From: Flavobacterium psychraerolatum
Lineage (GTDB): Bacteria > Bacteroidota > Bacteroidia > Flavobacteriales > Flavobacteriaceae
Reading direction: 5' to 3'
Assembly: GCF_025960985.1 (NCBI RefSeq)
Contig: NZ_JAOQMX010000032.1
Coordinates: 1 to 58,276 of the forward strand
Length of the DNA stretch: 58,276 bases
Shown: positions 16,396 to 26,259 of the stretch, piece by piece
Numbering within the stretch: the stretch's first letter is position 1
Layout: every line of letters begins with the position of its first letter
Notes under the pieces: generated by a model
Seen by the model: the letters and a program-made list of their open reading frames with translations, nothing else
Databases searched by the model: none
Told to the model about the DNA's origin: nothing
Program-made: the position numbers and the translations under genes

Positions 16396-18096
16396 TTATT
16401 TTTTATAGGTGATTGGTGCTATGATTGAAATTGTGGTTCCGGAATTAAGTACAGATTTGATGTTAATTTTTCCTTCCATGTTTTTAATACGGGCTCGTAT
16501 TTGATTTATACCAAAACCTTCAATGATATTAATTTTTTTGGTATCAAATCCGTATCCATCATCTGTGATGTCTATGTGTAGAGCGCCATCATTTTCATTA
16601 AGTGTTAGGCTTGCTTGGGTAGCATTGCTGTGTTTAATGATGTTGTTGAGGAGTTCTGTGATGATGAAATACATTTTTAGTTCAAAATCCTCATGGTACC
16701 TTTTTTTACAGTCTTCGGAGCTGTTATATTCAAAATGGATGCTGGAGTTGGAGTTTTTTTCGCACAAATCATGAAGGGCAAAGTAAAGTCCAAAACGGGC
16801 TAGAAGTGAAGGAAGGAGTTCGTGTGAAAGGTCTCTAATTTTGTCATGCGCATCTCTTAGGATGGACTTGGTCTTGATTAATTCCTCTGATTTTATAGGG
16901 CTTTTGGCATTCAATACGCTTAAATGCATGTCTGCTGATGATAGTAATGCGCTAATGTTATCATGCAAAAAGGAGGCTATTTTTTTTCGTTCAAATTCTT
17001 GACCGTTGATATTGGCGTTGATGATGTTGAGCTGTATTTTGCTTTGGATATTTTTAATTTTATTCTTTTGTTTCAGTTTACTATTTTGGAAGAAAAAGTA
17101 AAACAAGATGATTATAATGATCAATGCCGAAATGATAATAACGCTAATTCGTTTGTTTCGAGATTGATTTTCTATCATCAATTGTTCTTGGGATTTAAAC
17201 TTGTTTTCGATATTGTCAATTTCTCTTTTATACTCATCCATTTGAAGATTAATACCTGCTAGATTTGTTTTTTTTAGTTTTTCTTCGTCGTTTAATTCCG
17301 TTGTTAATTTATTGTATGTATTTAGGTTTTTATAAGCTTGTTCGAAGTTCTTGTTGTCAAACAAGAATTTAGAATATTCAAGATGAGTAAAGGATAAGTC
17401 TGATTTTTCGTCTCCGTTACGACCATAGTCTATTGCATTTTTAAAATACCGTATAGCTGCTTCATTGTTTTTATTGTGTGCTTGATACATAGCATTCAGC
17501 ATGTTGATTGCTACTTGAGTGGATTTGTTTCCAAATTTACTATGGTATTTATTGATGTAGTTTAAATATGGTAAACCATTGTCAAATTGATGATTGTCAA
17601 AGTAAGCCCAGGTAATATTAAGTTTTGTAAAAACCATTTGTGTAGTGTCCTTGGCTAAAGCGCTGTATGCTAATGATTTTTTGTAATATTCAATTCCTGT
17701 TGCATATTCTTTTTTGTCAAAACAATAAATGTTACCAATGTTGTTGTTTATCCAATTCTTGAGTTTGTTATTATCTGTTTTTTCGGCGTATAATAATCCT
17801 TTTTTGTAATAAAAAAAGGCTTTTTCGAATTCTGCGATTTCGTCAAAATTGGCGGCAATTGTATTGTATGAATTGGCAATGAGTTGATTACTATTGATGT
17901 TTATGGAATATTGTAGTGCCTTTCTAGCGAGAATTAATGATTCCTCATTTTTATCAAGATGCATCAATCGAGTAGCTTCTTTAACTAATTCTAATGTTTC
18001 TTCTTTGGTAGGTTGGCTGTTTTGCGAATAAGAAGGTTGCCCAAGAAAATTGAAAATAAAAAATAACAACAATAAAAAAGTTCGTATTACTTTCAT
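16396..18096 (-). CDS. Sensor histidine kinase with TPR sensor domain
   Basis: The protein has 566 residues: a signal peptide (FLLLLFFIFNFLGQPSYS), a periplasmic array of TPR-like helices (about residues 30-280), a coiled stretch, one membrane helix (VIIISALIIIIILFYFFF, about 325-342) and a cytoplasmic kinase. The HisKA_3-type dimerisation site is ERKKIASFLHDNI with the phospho-acceptor His. The ATPase shows the N-box ELLNNIIKHS and DDGYGFD. It lies 21 bases after the response regulator gene, so the two form a regulator-kinase operon. The signal is unknown. Confidence 0.9.
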   Translation of the reverse strand: MKVIRTFLLLLFFIFNFLGQPSYSQNSQPTKEETLELVKEATRLMHLDKNEESLILARKALQYSININSNQLIANSYNTIAANFDEIAEFEKAFFYYKKGLLYAEKTDNNKLKNWINNNIGNIYCFDKKEYATGIEYYKKSLAYSALAKDTTQMVFTKLNITWAYFDNHQFDNGLPYLNYINKYHSKFGNKSTQVAINMLNAMYQAHNKNNEAAIRYFKNAIDYGRNGDEKSDLSFTHLEYSKFLFDNKNFEQAYKNLNTYNKLTTELNDEEKLKKTNLAGINLQMDEYKREIDNIENKFKSQEQLMIENQSRNKRISVIIISALIIIIILFYFFFQNSKLKQKNKIKNIQSKIQLNIINANINGQEFERKKIASFLHDNISALLSSADMHLSVLNAKSPIKSEELIKTKSILRDAHDKIRDLSHELLPSLLARFGLYFALHDLCEKNSNSSIHFEYNSSEDCKKRYHEDFELKMYFIITELLNNIIKHSNATQASLTLNENDGALHIDITDDGYGFDTKKINIIEGFGINQIRARIKNMEGKINIKSVLNSGTTISIIAPITYKK

Positions 18097-18117
18097 AGCG
18101 GAAGTGAAGTGTACTAT

Positions 18118-18780
18118 TTATGCTTCGATTAAATTGTTTTTAATCGCAAATTTAACAATACTAATGGTATTTTTTGCTTGTAGCTTTTTGATGATGTTTT
18201 TGCGATGTGTTTCAACCGTATTAGTGCTAATGTATAATTGTTCACTAATTTCTTTTCCACTGTATTCTAAGGCAATTAAGGTTAGGATTTCTATTTCTCT
18301 TTCGGTTAATAGGGAGTTAACATTTGAATTGCTTTTTACTAATTTTGGGATGTTCTTTGTTGCTGTACGGAAAATTTTTTCTCTCACTACGTTACAAAAG
18401 TATTCTTCTCCATTGGAAACGGATTGAATTGCTTCGACAATATTTTCACCAGCACATTGTTTTGTCAAATAGCCAGAAGCCCCTAAGCGCATTACTTCTT
18501 TAATAATCTTTAGGTCATCATAGCTAGAAAGTACAATTACTTTGCAGGGGAAACCTTTTTTGTTGAATTCTTTTAGGACTTCTATTCCGTCTTTTACGGG
18601 CATGCTAATGTCTAGTATTAATACTTGCGTATTGTTGCTGCTGACTTCATCAAAAAGAATGCTACCGTCTAATGAAAGTCCTACTACTTCAAAATTTGAG
18701 ATAGTATTGAGTAGCGTTTTCATGCCATCAATTAAAACATGATGATCGTCGGCAAGATGAATGCGGATATTTTCTTCCAT
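18118..18780 (-). CDS. LuxR/NarL-family response regulator
   Basis: This protein of about 220 residues has a receiver domain (LADDHHVLIDGMK; phospho-acceptor Asp in VLILDISMPVKDG; Lys in YLTKQ) and a C-terminal LuxR helix-turn-helix (LTEREIEILTLIALEYSGKEI, then STNTVETHRKNIIKKL). The open frame extends 7 codons to a TTG at 18801, but that TTG is inside a TAAATTTG -7 box, so the ATG at 18780 (MEENIRIHLADD) is preferred. It precedes and probably is phosphorylated by the TPR kinase. Confidence 0.92.
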   Translation of the reverse strand: MEENIRIHLADDHHVLIDGMKTLLNTISNFEVVGLSLDGSILFDEVSSNNTQVLILDISMPVKDGIEVLKEFNKKGFPCKVIVLSSYDDLKIIKEVMRLGASGYLTKQCAGENIVEAIQSVSNGEEYFCNVVREKIFRTATKNIPKLVKSNSNVNSLLTEREIEILTLIALEYSGKEISEQLYISTNTVETHRKNIIKKLQAKNTISIVKFAIKNNLIEA

Positions 18781-18798
18781 TGGATTTCTGATGAATTT

Positions 18799-18806
18799 CA
18801 AATTTA
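18799..18806 (-). promoter_or_regulatory. -7 box of the response regulator-kinase operon
   Basis: The minus strand reads TAAATTTG, 18 bases upstream of the ATG at 18780. It overlaps the alternative TTG start and rules it out. Confidence 0.5.
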
Positions 18807-18929
18807 ATAAAAAAAAAGGTAAATCAGTTTATATGTGAAGACTTCATTAAAAAATAATATTATTTTTATAGAATATGTAGTTTTTTATGTGATTATTTGT
18901 TTTAATCCTAAAGTGTTTTGAATGTTTCC

Positions 18930-18963
18930 ACAAAAAAACCCGAATATAAAATTCGGGTTTTCT
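18930..18963 (-). terminator. Terminator of the DUF4293 gene
   Basis: A perfect 10-bp stem AAACCCGAAT / ATTCGGGTTT (18936-18945 with 18951-18960) has T/A runs on both sides, so it could work in either direction. Confidence 0.75.
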
Positions 18964-18990
18964 TCGCACTAATAAACTAATGTTATAGGA

Positions 18991-19404
18991 TTATCTCAAT
19001 CTTTCCACTGATTTTACAAGATCTTCATCCTTTTTGATGGCCTTATTAGCTAAAACTAATAACACGATAGAAAAAATAGGTAGAAACATCCCAATACCTT
19101 TCTCTGAAACCATTTCGGTCTCTCCAGATACATTTAATGAACGATATACAAACAATCCTAATAAAATTAAATTTAATATTATATTCAATCGGTCAATGAC
19201 AAATTGATTTTGTCTTTTTTTAAATGAAATGATACCCAAGATACTAAAGGTGGTGCTTAAGCCAAAAAGAATTACATAGACCTGGTTTTGCATAAAGAAA
19301 AAATCTGTCTCATTGTTCAAAGTCCATAAAGGGAAGATGAATGGTAAGATTCCTGTCATTATAAAAGCGAGGAAGAGATATACGGTTTGAATTCTTTGTA
19401 TCAT
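18991..19404 (-). CDS. DUF4293 integral membrane protein
   Basis: This protein of about 137 residues has four hydrophobic segments (for example TVYLFLAFIMTGILPFIF and MFLPIFSIVLLVLANKAI) and begins MIQRIQTVYLF, typical of the DUF4293 family in Bacteroidota. The family often sits next to rho, as here, but its role is unknown. An in-frame ATG three codons earlier (19413) is equally possible. It is divergent from rho. Confidence 0.85.
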   Translation of the reverse strand: MIQRIQTVYLFLAFIMTGILPFIFPLWTLNNETDFFFMQNQVYVILFGLSTTFSILGIISFKKRQNQFVIDRLNIILNLILLGLFVYRSLNVSGETEMVSEKGIGMFLPIFSIVLLVLANKAIKKDEDLVKSVERLR

Positions 19405-19424
19405 TAAATGCATTGTTTGTAGTA

Positions 19425-19432
19425 CAAAAATA
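19425..19432 (-). promoter_or_regulatory. -7 box of the DUF4293 gene
   Basis: The minus strand reads TATTTTTG, 11 to 20 bases before the two candidate ATGs. Confidence 0.45.
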
Positions 19433-19587
19433 TATTTTCTTTTTTAGAAATACTATTGTATCATTAAATTTTATTCGTATTATTGCATAACAATACCGTA
19501 AGCACTTCATACTGCGGGCTATTCAAGTTAAAAAATACTATACATTCTTTTCAGTATTTCTCAATTAATTAAATTCAAAGAACATTC

Positions 19588-21321
19588 ATGTTTGAAATTT
19601 CTGCATTAAAACAGATGAAGCTTTCTGAGCTTCAAGAAATCGCAAAAGCGGCCAAGACTATAAAATTTAACGGTGTCAAGAAAGAAACGTTAATTGGTTT
19701 GATATTAGAACAACAAGTACCTACGCCTCAAAATGTTGTACCTGCTGCTGAGCACAAAGTAGAAGAGATTAATGAGGACGATAAGCCGAAGAGAGCTCGC
19801 ATTATTCCAGTAAAAAAGACAGCTATTCATAAAAATGCTATACAGCCCGATATAGAAGTCACTGAGGCTGAAGTGGTTGAGAGTATTGCTGCTAAAGCTG
19901 AAGAGGTAGTGTTACAAAACACACCAGTAGAGCCTGTAAGTAGTGAAACTACTACTGATAAAAAAGGACCTAAAATTGTTAAGTTTAGTAAATCGGCTTA
20001 CGAGAAGAAAATTGCTACAAAAAAAGAAAAAGAAGCAGCTCCTGTCGCAAGCAAGGAGAATGAACAAAATATTGAAAATGTAACTGCTGAAGTTGCTGAA
20101 CCAGTTATTCCTGCGAAAAAAATAAATCCAAATCAACTTAACAAGCAAAATCCAAACCCAAATTTTAAAGCTAAGAAAAATAACTTTAGAGATGCTGATT
20201 TTGAGTTTGATGGAATCATAGAAAGTGAAGGTGTATTAGAAATGATGCCAGATGGTTATGGTTTCTTACGTTCCTCTGATTATAATTACTTAGCATCTCC
20301 AGATGATATTTATTTATCTACATCACAAATTAGATTGTTTGGACTTAAAACAGGTGATACTGTAAAAGGTGTGGTACGCCCTCCGAAAGAAGGAGAGAAG
20401 TTTTTTCCTTTAGTTCGTGTACTGAAAATTAACGGTCATGATCCACAAGTAGTAAGAGATAGGGTTTCGTTTGAACACCTTACTCCAGTCTTTCCATCCG
20501 AAAAATTCAAATTAGCGGAGAGAGAAAGTACAATTTCGACACGTATTATCGATTTGTTTTCTCCAATTGGAAAAGGACAACGTGGTATGATTGTAGCTCA
20601 ACCCAAAACGGGTAAAACTATGTTGTTGAAAGAAATTGCTAACGCAATTGCAGCCAACCATCCAGAAGTATATTTGATTGTTTTATTGATTGATGAACGT
20701 CCTGAAGAGGTTACGGATATGCAACGTAGCGTACGTGGTGAAGTTATTGCTTCAACTTTTGATAGAGAACCGCAAGAACACGTGAAGATTGCTAATATTG
20801 TCCTTGAAAAAGCGAAGAGATTAGTGGAATGTGGTCATGATGTAGTAATTCTTTTGGATTCTATAACTCGTTTAGCACGTGCTTACAATACAGTACAACC
20901 AGCGTCTGGAAAAGTATTGAGTGGTGGTGTAGATGCAAATGCATTACAAAAACCTAAACGTTTTTTTGGTGCTGCTCGTAATGTAGAAAACGGTGGTTCA
21001 TTAAGTATTATTGCAACTGCTTTGACCGAAACAGGTTCTAAAATGGATGAAGTGATCTTTGAAGAATTTAAAGGTACCGGTAATATGGAATTGCAGTTGG
21101 ATCGTAAAATTGCAAACAAACGTATCTTTCCAGCGATTGATTTGACTTCTTCGAGTACAAGACGGGATGATTTATTATTGGATGAAAATACATTGCAAAG
21201 GATGTGGATTATGCGTAAATATCTTGCCGATATGAATCCTGTGGAAGCAATGAGTTTTATTAATGATCGTTTTAGAAAAACAAGAAATAATGAAGAGTTC
21301 TTGATTTCGATGAACGACTAA
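19588..21321 (+). CDS. rho: Transcription termination factor Rho
   Basis: This 577-residue RNA-dependent ATPase hexamer ends transcription of untranslated RNA. The N-terminal Rho/SAP-like fold is [20 protein letters not shown]. It is followed by a low-complexity insert rich in Glu, Lys, Ala, Val and Asn (about residues 55-200) that E. coli Rho lacks. The RNA-binding domain then begins at [15 protein letters not shown]. Walker A is [14 protein letters not shown], Walker [17 protein letters not shown], and the Q/R-loop region is [18 protein letters not shown]. Long N-terminal inserts are common in Bacteroidota Rho. A strong intrinsic terminator follows. Confidence 0.96.
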   Translation: MFEISALKQMKLSELQEIAKAAKTIKFNGVKKETLIGLILEQQVPTPQNVVPAAEHKVEEINEDDKPKRARIIPVKKTAIHKNAIQPDIEVTEAEVVESIAAKAEEVVLQNTPVEPVSSETTTDKKGPKIVKFSKSAYEKKIATKKEKEAAPVASKENEQNIENVTAEVAEPVIPAKKINPNQLNKQNPNPNFKAKKNNFRDADFEFDGIIESEGVLEMMPDGYGFLRSSDYNYLASPDDIYLSTSQIRLFGLKTGDTVKGVVRPPKEGEKFFPLVRVLKINGHDPQVVRDRVSFEHLTPVFPSEKFKLAERESTISTRIIDLFSPIGKGQRGMIVAQPKTGKTMLLKEIANAIAANHPEVYLIVLLIDERPEEVTDMQRSVRGEVIASTFDREPQEHVKIANIVLEKAKRLVECGHDVVILLDSITRLARAYNTVQPASGKVLSGGVDANALQKPKRFFGAARNVENGGSLSIIATALTETGSKMDEVIFEEFKGTGNMELQLDRKIANKRIFPAIDLTSSSTRRDDLLLDENTLQRMWIMRKYLADMNPVEAMSFINDRFRKTRNNEEFLISMND

Positions 21322-21416
21322 ATCAAATTTCAAAATCTAAAACAGTGGAATGTTTATTGGTTATGAGAAAAAATAAATAAAATTTCAATCGAAATTTTTA
21401 AAATATAATGAAAACC

Positions 21417-21453
21417 AAAAAGCTCCGATTTCTTATGAAATCGGAGCTTTTTT
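21417..21453 (+). terminator. Terminator of rho
   Basis: A long perfect stem AAGCTCCGATTTC / GAAATCGGAGCTT with a 4-base loop, followed by T6. Confidence 0.85.
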
Positions 21454-21506
21454 ATTCTAGACAATTCAATTGATTTTTGACCGTTGAAGTTGATCTTTAA
21501 TTTTTT

Positions 21507-22721
21507 TTAAGCTTTTCTTTCTAGTAAAGCCATATAAAAACCATCAAATCCAGATTCTGAAGCCAAAATTTTATCATCTTTTATGAAAGTGAATTGTTTT
21601 CCTATTTCAGTTGTTAAAAAACGTTCCACTTGTTCTTGATTTTCGGATGGTAAAATAGAGCAGGTTGCATAAACTAGTTTTCCACCTGGTTTAACAATTT
21701 TAGAATAACTTTCTAAAACCTCAGCTTGTATTTTACGAATATTATCGATGAATTCCGGTTGTAGTTTCCATTTAGCATCTGGATTTCTTTTCAAAACTCC
21801 TAATCCACTACATGGGGCATCAATCAATACACGGTCTGCTTTTTCGTGCAAACGCTTAATAATTTTTGTACTATCAATAATACGGTACTCTATATTAAAA
21901 GCACCATCACGTTTGGCTCTAATTTTTAATTGCTTTAATTTGCTTTCGTACAAATCCATTGCGATCAACTGTCCTTTATTTTCCATTAGGGCAGCAATAT
22001 GCAATGCTTTTCCTCCAGCTCCTGCACAAGTATCCACCACTCTCATTCCTGGTTTTACATCTAGATAGGCAGCTACTAATTGTGAATTAGCATCTTGTAC
22101 TTCAAAAAAACCTTGTTTGAAGACATCTGTCATAAAGACATTTGCTCTTTCTTTCAAAACCAAAGCATCTGGTTGGTTCTCTAAGATTTCTGTTTCAATG
22201 TCCAAATCCATTAATATGGCTCTTAGGTTTTCTCTAGTAGTCTTTAATGTATTTGTTCTTAAAATAACTTTGGCAGGTTGGTTTTGAGCAGTAATTTCTT
22301 TAGACCAAACTTCTTCACCAAGTTCTTTTACACAAACTTCATCCATCCAGTCTGGAATAGACTCTTTTATAGCACGTGTTTTTGATAGTTCATCAAAACG
22401 ACCTTTTATTTTTCTTTCTGGAGTTCCTTCCAATTGACGCCAATCTGGAATAGGATACCCTCTTAAAACTGCCCAAACAGAGAACATTCTCCATAAATTG
22501 TCACGGTCAAAAGGTTCTTTTACTTCGGCAACTTCTGCGTATAATCTTTTCCAACGAACGACTTCATATATGGTTTCGGCAACGAATTTTCTATCCGAAC
22601 TTCCCCAACGTTTGTCTTTTTTTAAAGCTCTTGCAACCACTTTATCAGCATATTCTCCTTCATTAAATATGGCATTTAGAGAATCAATTGTGGTGTAAAC
22701 TAAATTTCTGTGTAATCTCAT
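21507..22721 (-). CDS. RsmB/NOP2-family RNA m5C methyltransferase
   Basis: The 404 residues comprise an N-terminal NusB-like helical domain and a C-terminal SAM-dependent methyltransferase of the Nol1/Nop2/Sun family. The SAM site is VVDTCAGAGGKALH. The two catalytic-region cysteines lie in DAPCSGLGVLKRNPD and VYATCSILPSENQEQV. The likely substrate is a cytosine in 16S rRNA (RsmB modifies C967), but family members differ in target and this cannot be decided from sequence. Its own -7 box lies at 22739-22746. Confidence 0.9.
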   Translation of the reverse strand: MRLHRNLVYTTIDSLNAIFNEGEYADKVVARALKKDKRWGSSDRKFVAETIYEVVRWKRLYAEVAEVKEPFDRDNLWRMFSVWAVLRGYPIPDWRQLEGTPERKIKGRFDELSKTRAIKESIPDWMDEVCVKELGEEVWSKEITAQNQPAKVILRTNTLKTTRENLRAILMDLDIETEILENQPDALVLKERANVFMTDVFKQGFFEVQDANSQLVAAYLDVKPGMRVVDTCAGAGGKALHIAALMENKGQLIAMDLYESKLKQLKIRAKRDGAFNIEYRIIDSTKIIKRLHEKADRVLIDAPCSGLGVLKRNPDAKWKLQPEFIDNIRKIQAEVLESYSKIVKPGGKLVYATCSILPSENQEQVERFLTTEIGKQFTFIKDDKILASESGFDGFYMALLERKA

Positions 22722-22738
22722 TTTAAATAATTGAGTTG

Positions 22739-22746
22739 CAAAGGTA
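22739..22746 (-). promoter_or_regulatory. -7 box of the RsmB-like gene
   Basis: The minus strand reads TACCTTTG, 17 bases before the ATG at 22721. Confidence 0.5.
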
Positions 22747-22807
22747 CTATTAATTGGTTTGAAAGTTTAATTTTAAATTCATGAAAGTCATTAAATTTTT
22801 CGAAAAC

Positions 22808-22846
22808 AAAAAAAAAACACCGTTTTTATAAAGAACGGTGTTTTTG
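22808..22846 (-). terminator. Terminator of kup
   Basis: The stem AACACCGTT / AACGGTGTT (22816-22824 with 22833-22841) is flanked by A and T runs on both sides, just after the kup stop. Confidence 0.75.
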
Positions 22847-22850
22847 AGAT

Positions 22851-24827
22851 TTATTTTTTTTGCGTTTTTTCGACTCGCGTTAGTCCTATGAGCTCAGGTG
22901 CATGTAGTACCATAGGAAATTTTTCAATTTTAACAGAACTGCTGTCGAGTCCGAATGCGCTTTCTTCGGATAAACTTAATTTCTTGATCAGAAAGTAAGA
23001 ATTCATAACGATTTTTTCAAACCAAATTAAATCACTATCATTTGAAAGGAACTTCTCAGATAATACAAATTTAAAGTCTCCTATAATATTATTTTTGTTA
23101 AGGGATTCGTACCTGCTAGTGATGTCAACCTCTCCTTTTTTTACCATATCCTTAATCACCTCTTTAAACATTAAGTTGATTTTGGTTGGTTCTCTAAACC
23201 CTAAGTTGAAATCTACTCTATACAAATCATCCTTCAATATTTCGGTGACACGGTACTCTGTTTTATAGGGCTCTGTCAAAATATTTACGTGAACAAACCA
23301 ATAGATATCTGCTCTTTTTGGTCTTTTTTGTAAAATGGAGTACATAACTTTTTCCTCTATTTCATCAGCACGATTGGCATTAGTCATGTAAACAAGATGT
23401 GTTGCGTATTTTGGAATGGTAAGATCGACACTCAATTCTTTTAATACCTTTTTGTAATCTTTAGTCTTTACAATTTTAGTATAACTTTTATTGATTTTTT
23501 TAGCAAGGTACCAAGTGGTCATTATTGAAATTAATACCATTGCGATCATAAGGGTAACGTATCCTCCATCTGCAAATTTGGTAATGTTGGCAGCAAGGAA
23601 ACTTAGTTCGATCGTTAAGTAAATAGTGATTAGAGGTATCATAAGATACAATTTCACTCTTTTCATTATCAAGTAAAAATTTAGTAAAATGGTAGTCATG
23701 ATCATGCAAAGAATAATAGCTAAGCCATAGGCATGCTCCATATTGCTAGACTCTTCAAAATGAATTACTATGCCAACACAACCCAAAAATAATAACCAGT
23801 TAATAGAGGGGATGTATAATTGTCCTTTTAATTCAGTAGGATATTTTATTCTAACTTTTGGCCAAAAGTTCAAACGCATGGCCTCATTTATCAAAGTAAA
23901 TGAACCTGTTATCAAAGCCTGAGAAGCGATTACCGCTGCTAGAGTTGCAATAACAATCCCAAAAGGTTGAAACCAATCTGCCATGATAAGATAAAATGGG
24001 TTTCCATTTTTTCCTCCTAACGTTTCCAAGGTTTGACCTTCATGATGAATTAAATAAGCACCTTGTCCAAAATAATTTAAAAGCAAAGTTATTTTTACAA
24101 AAATCCAGCTAACACGAATATTTTTACGTCCACAATGTCCCATATCTGAATAGAGGGCTTCTGCTCCTGTGGTACATAGGAAAACCAAACCTAAAACGAA
24201 AAACCCATCGGGATGTATTTTTAGTAAATGATAAGCATAGTAAGGATTAAAAGCTTTTACTACTTCTGGATATTTGGCTATTTGAATAGTTCCAAGAACC
24301 CCTAGCATTGAAAACCAAATTAGCATCATTGGAGCAAAGAATTTACCTACCAATTTGGTTCCAAATTGTTGAATAGAGAATAAGACAAATAAAATACCGA
24401 TTACTATAGGTACCGTATTCATATCGGGGTAAAAAGTTTTAATTCCTTCTACAGCTGAAGATACAGAAATTGGAGGTGTGATAATCCCGTCAGCAAGTAA
24501 GGCGCTTCCTCCAATAATGGCAGGGACAATCAACCATTTTATTTTTGTTTTTTTTACCAAAGCATACAATGCAAATATCCCACCTTCACCATGATTGTCA
24601 GCACTTAAAGTGATAAGTACATATTTTATAGTCGTTTGCAGTGTTAAAGTCCAGAAAACAGCAGAAATCCCTCCTAGTACAATATCATTATTAATAGTAT
24701 GGTCGCCAAGAATAGCTTTCATAACGTATAATGGTGAAGTACCAATATCTCCGTAGATGATTCCTAGTGTTATTAATAGACCACCTAATGTTAATTTGGA
24801 ATGTAAATCTTTGTGCGATGTGCTCAT
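22851..24827 (-). CDS. kup: KUP-family potassium transporter
   Basis: This 658-residue protein has about twelve membrane helices in the first 430 residues and a cytoplasmic C-terminal domain of about 200 residues. The KUP signature near the N-terminus is GIIYGDIGTSPLYVMKAI. Others are DNHGEGGIFALYAL, LLADGIITPPISV and TTGAEALYSDMGHCGR. These proteins are K+/H+ symporters of the inner membrane. It is a single gene with its own -7 box and terminator. Confidence 0.95.
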   Translation of the reverse strand: MSTSHKDLHSKLTLGGLLITLGIIYGDIGTSPLYVMKAILGDHTINNDIVLGGISAVFWTLTLQTTIKYVLITLSADNHGEGGIFALYALVKKTKIKWLIVPAIIGGSALLADGIITPPISVSSAVEGIKTFYPDMNTVPIVIGILFVLFSIQQFGTKLVGKFFAPMMLIWFSMLGVLGTIQIAKYPEVVKAFNPYYAYHLLKIHPDGFFVLGLVFLCTTGAEALYSDMGHCGRKNIRVSWIFVKITLLLNYFGQGAYLIHHEGQTLETLGGKNGNPFYLIMADWFQPFGIVIATLAAVIASQALITGSFTLINEAMRLNFWPKVRIKYPTELKGQLYIPSINWLLFLGCVGIVIHFEESSNMEHAYGLAIILCMIMTTILLNFYLIMKRVKLYLMIPLITIYLTIELSFLAANITKFADGGYVTLMIAMVLISIMTTWYLAKKINKSYTKIVKTKDYKKVLKELSVDLTIPKYATHLVYMTNANRADEIEEKVMYSILQKRPKRADIYWFVHVNILTEPYKTEYRVTEILKDDLYRVDFNLGFREPTKINLMFKEVIKDMVKKGEVDITSRYESLNKNNIIGDFKFVLSEKFLSNDSDLIWFEKIVMNSYFLIKKLSLSEESAFGLDSSSVKIEKFPMVLHAPELIGLTRVEKTQKK

Positions 24828-24848
24828 GTAGTATTTTTAAAAACAATT

Positions 24849-24856
24849 CAAATTTA
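24849..24856 (-). promoter_or_regulatory. -7 box of kup
   Basis: The minus strand reads TAAATTTG, 21 bases before the kup ATG. Confidence 0.45.
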
Positions 24857-24899
24857 CTCTTTTTATATAAATATGATTTGAAATTCATAAAAAAAGCAC

Positions 24900-24930
24900 A
24901 AAAAAAACACAGTCTGTTAAACTGTGCTTA
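24900..24930 (-). terminator. Terminator of the repeat-rich secreted protein gene
   Basis: On the minus strand the stem GCACAGT / ACTGTG with a 7-base loop is followed by a run of eight T. Confidence 0.7.
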
Positions 24931-24950
24931 TTGTTGGTTGTATATTGTAT

Positions 24951-26153
24951 TTAGGTTCTTGTGTTACTATTTGAGGTAGTAGAGTAATTTCGTCCGCTAT
25001 TTTCCGACCTTTGTGGAGTGCTTTCTCTAGATGAGCTAGATCTATTTTCTATTGATCTACTTGTATTTTGTGATGACTGTGGTCTTACAACATTTCTAGA
25101 TGAGGTAGCTCTGTTTTGAGAATAATCCCTAGAGCTCTCTGTTCTCTGTGGTCTTACTTCTCTAGATGAGGTAGTTCTATTTTGAGTATAATCTCTAGAG
25201 GTCTCTGTTCTCTGTGGTATTGTTTCTCTAGCTGAGGTAGCTCTATTTTGAGTATAATCTCTAGAGGTTTCATTTCTTTGAGGAGTAGATTGTCTGGTTG
25301 CATATCCATTATTTGTAGCGTATCCCCTTTGATTTTGATTGCTTTGCATTGAATTACCTCTAGAACTTACCTCTCTATAAGTTTTACTATCATTGTAAGA
25401 TGTATAACTTCTACTTCTTCTTTGGTCTAAATCGTAACGGTTGCTCATAGAAGAGTTACGACTAGCAAAATTATAATTTGGATGCATTCGTTCGTATCCA
25501 TTAGACCTATTAGAATTATACAAAACGGCTGCATAGTTACTACGTCTGCTACTTACATAATTGTAGCTGTTATTGAAGTTGATCGATACTTGGATGTTGG
25601 AACGATATCTATAACTTGGGTAAGGATTCCATGTATTGTAGTAACTTGGGTAAGAATTCCAATAACAGTTAGATACATAAGGACGGTAATTTGTTACATA
25701 AAATGAAGCGTATATTAGGGGAGATCTATAATAAACGGGTTCATAAATGTAATTAGACCCATATATATACTCGTTACCTACAAATTGAACTTGAATTTTG
25801 TTATAACGGTCGCGTTCAACATCAATAGTGGCTACATCTTGATACACATCTCTATCCAATACAGATTGAATTATAACTACGTGTGTATTTCTATCTACAG
25901 TTTCTATAACGCGCAAATAATCAACTTGATTATCATAATTCAAATCTAGATTAGAAATTTGAATTATCGGATCGTTTAATTTTCTTTCAAAATCTTGTAG
26001 ATTACGTGATTCACCAAATAAGGATGCTACTGCTCTCAGGTCTAAGTTATCGCTTATTTCATTGTTCACCGCATTTACGCTATTGTACTGTGCTTGTATT
26101 TGCATGGCAAAAACGGTAGTTAATAAGCTTGCTATGATTATTTTAGTTTTCAT
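24951..26153 (-). CDS. Secreted protein with a Tyr/Asn-rich middle and Ser/Arg-rich tandem repeats (hypothetical)
   Basis: I do not recognise a named family for this 400-residue protein. It has a signal peptide (MKTKIIIASLLTTVFAMQIQA). A compact domain follows (about residues 35-135, with LNYDNQVDYLRVIETVD and VVIIQSVLDRDVYQDVATID), then a Tyr/Ser/Asn-rich stretch (about 135-215). The C-terminal 130 residues are of very low complexity and include tandem units of about 22 residues ending TSRDYTQNR. It should be exported to the periplasm or surface. It lies downstream of the ECF sigma operon on the same strand, separated by a terminator. Confidence 0.8.
   Translation of the reverse strand: MKTKIIIASLLTTVFAMQIQAQYNSVNAVNNEISDNLDLRAVASLFGESRNLQDFERKLNDPIIQISNLDLNYDNQVDYLRVIETVDRNTHVVIIQSVLDRDVYQDVATIDVERDRYNKIQVQFVGNEYIYGSNYIYEPVYYRSPLIYASFYVTNYRPYVSNCYWNSYPSYYNTWNPYPSYRYRSNIQVSINFNNSYNYVSSRRSNYAAVLYNSNRSNGYERMHPNYNFASRNSSMSNRYDLDQRRSRSYTSYNDSKTYREVSSRGNSMQSNQNQRGYATNNGYATRQSTPQRNETSRDYTQNRATSARETIPQRTETSRDYTQNRTTSSREVRPQRTESSRDYSQNRATSSRNVVRPQSSQNTSRSIENRSSSSRESTPQRSENSGRNYSTTSNSNTRT
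25075..25330 (-). repeat. In-frame tandem repeats (about 66-bp unit) in the secreted protein gene
   Basis: Three to four units of about 22 codons share the core PQR-E-SRDYTQNR-TSSRE with small variations. The lengths are multiples of three, so the frame is kept. Such arrays often vary in copy number between strains. Confidence 0.7.
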
Positions 26154-26259
26154 GATCGAGAGATTTAGTATTGCTTACTGATAAATATCCAATTATTGTG
26201 CCAATAAATTTCAGTAGCGAATTACAAGCTTTTATAAATGTATGTTACACTTTTATATA

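Noticed and set aside
20777..20790. CACGTG core resembling parS
   Set aside because: It lies in the rho coding sequence and the flanks are not palindromic beyond six bases.
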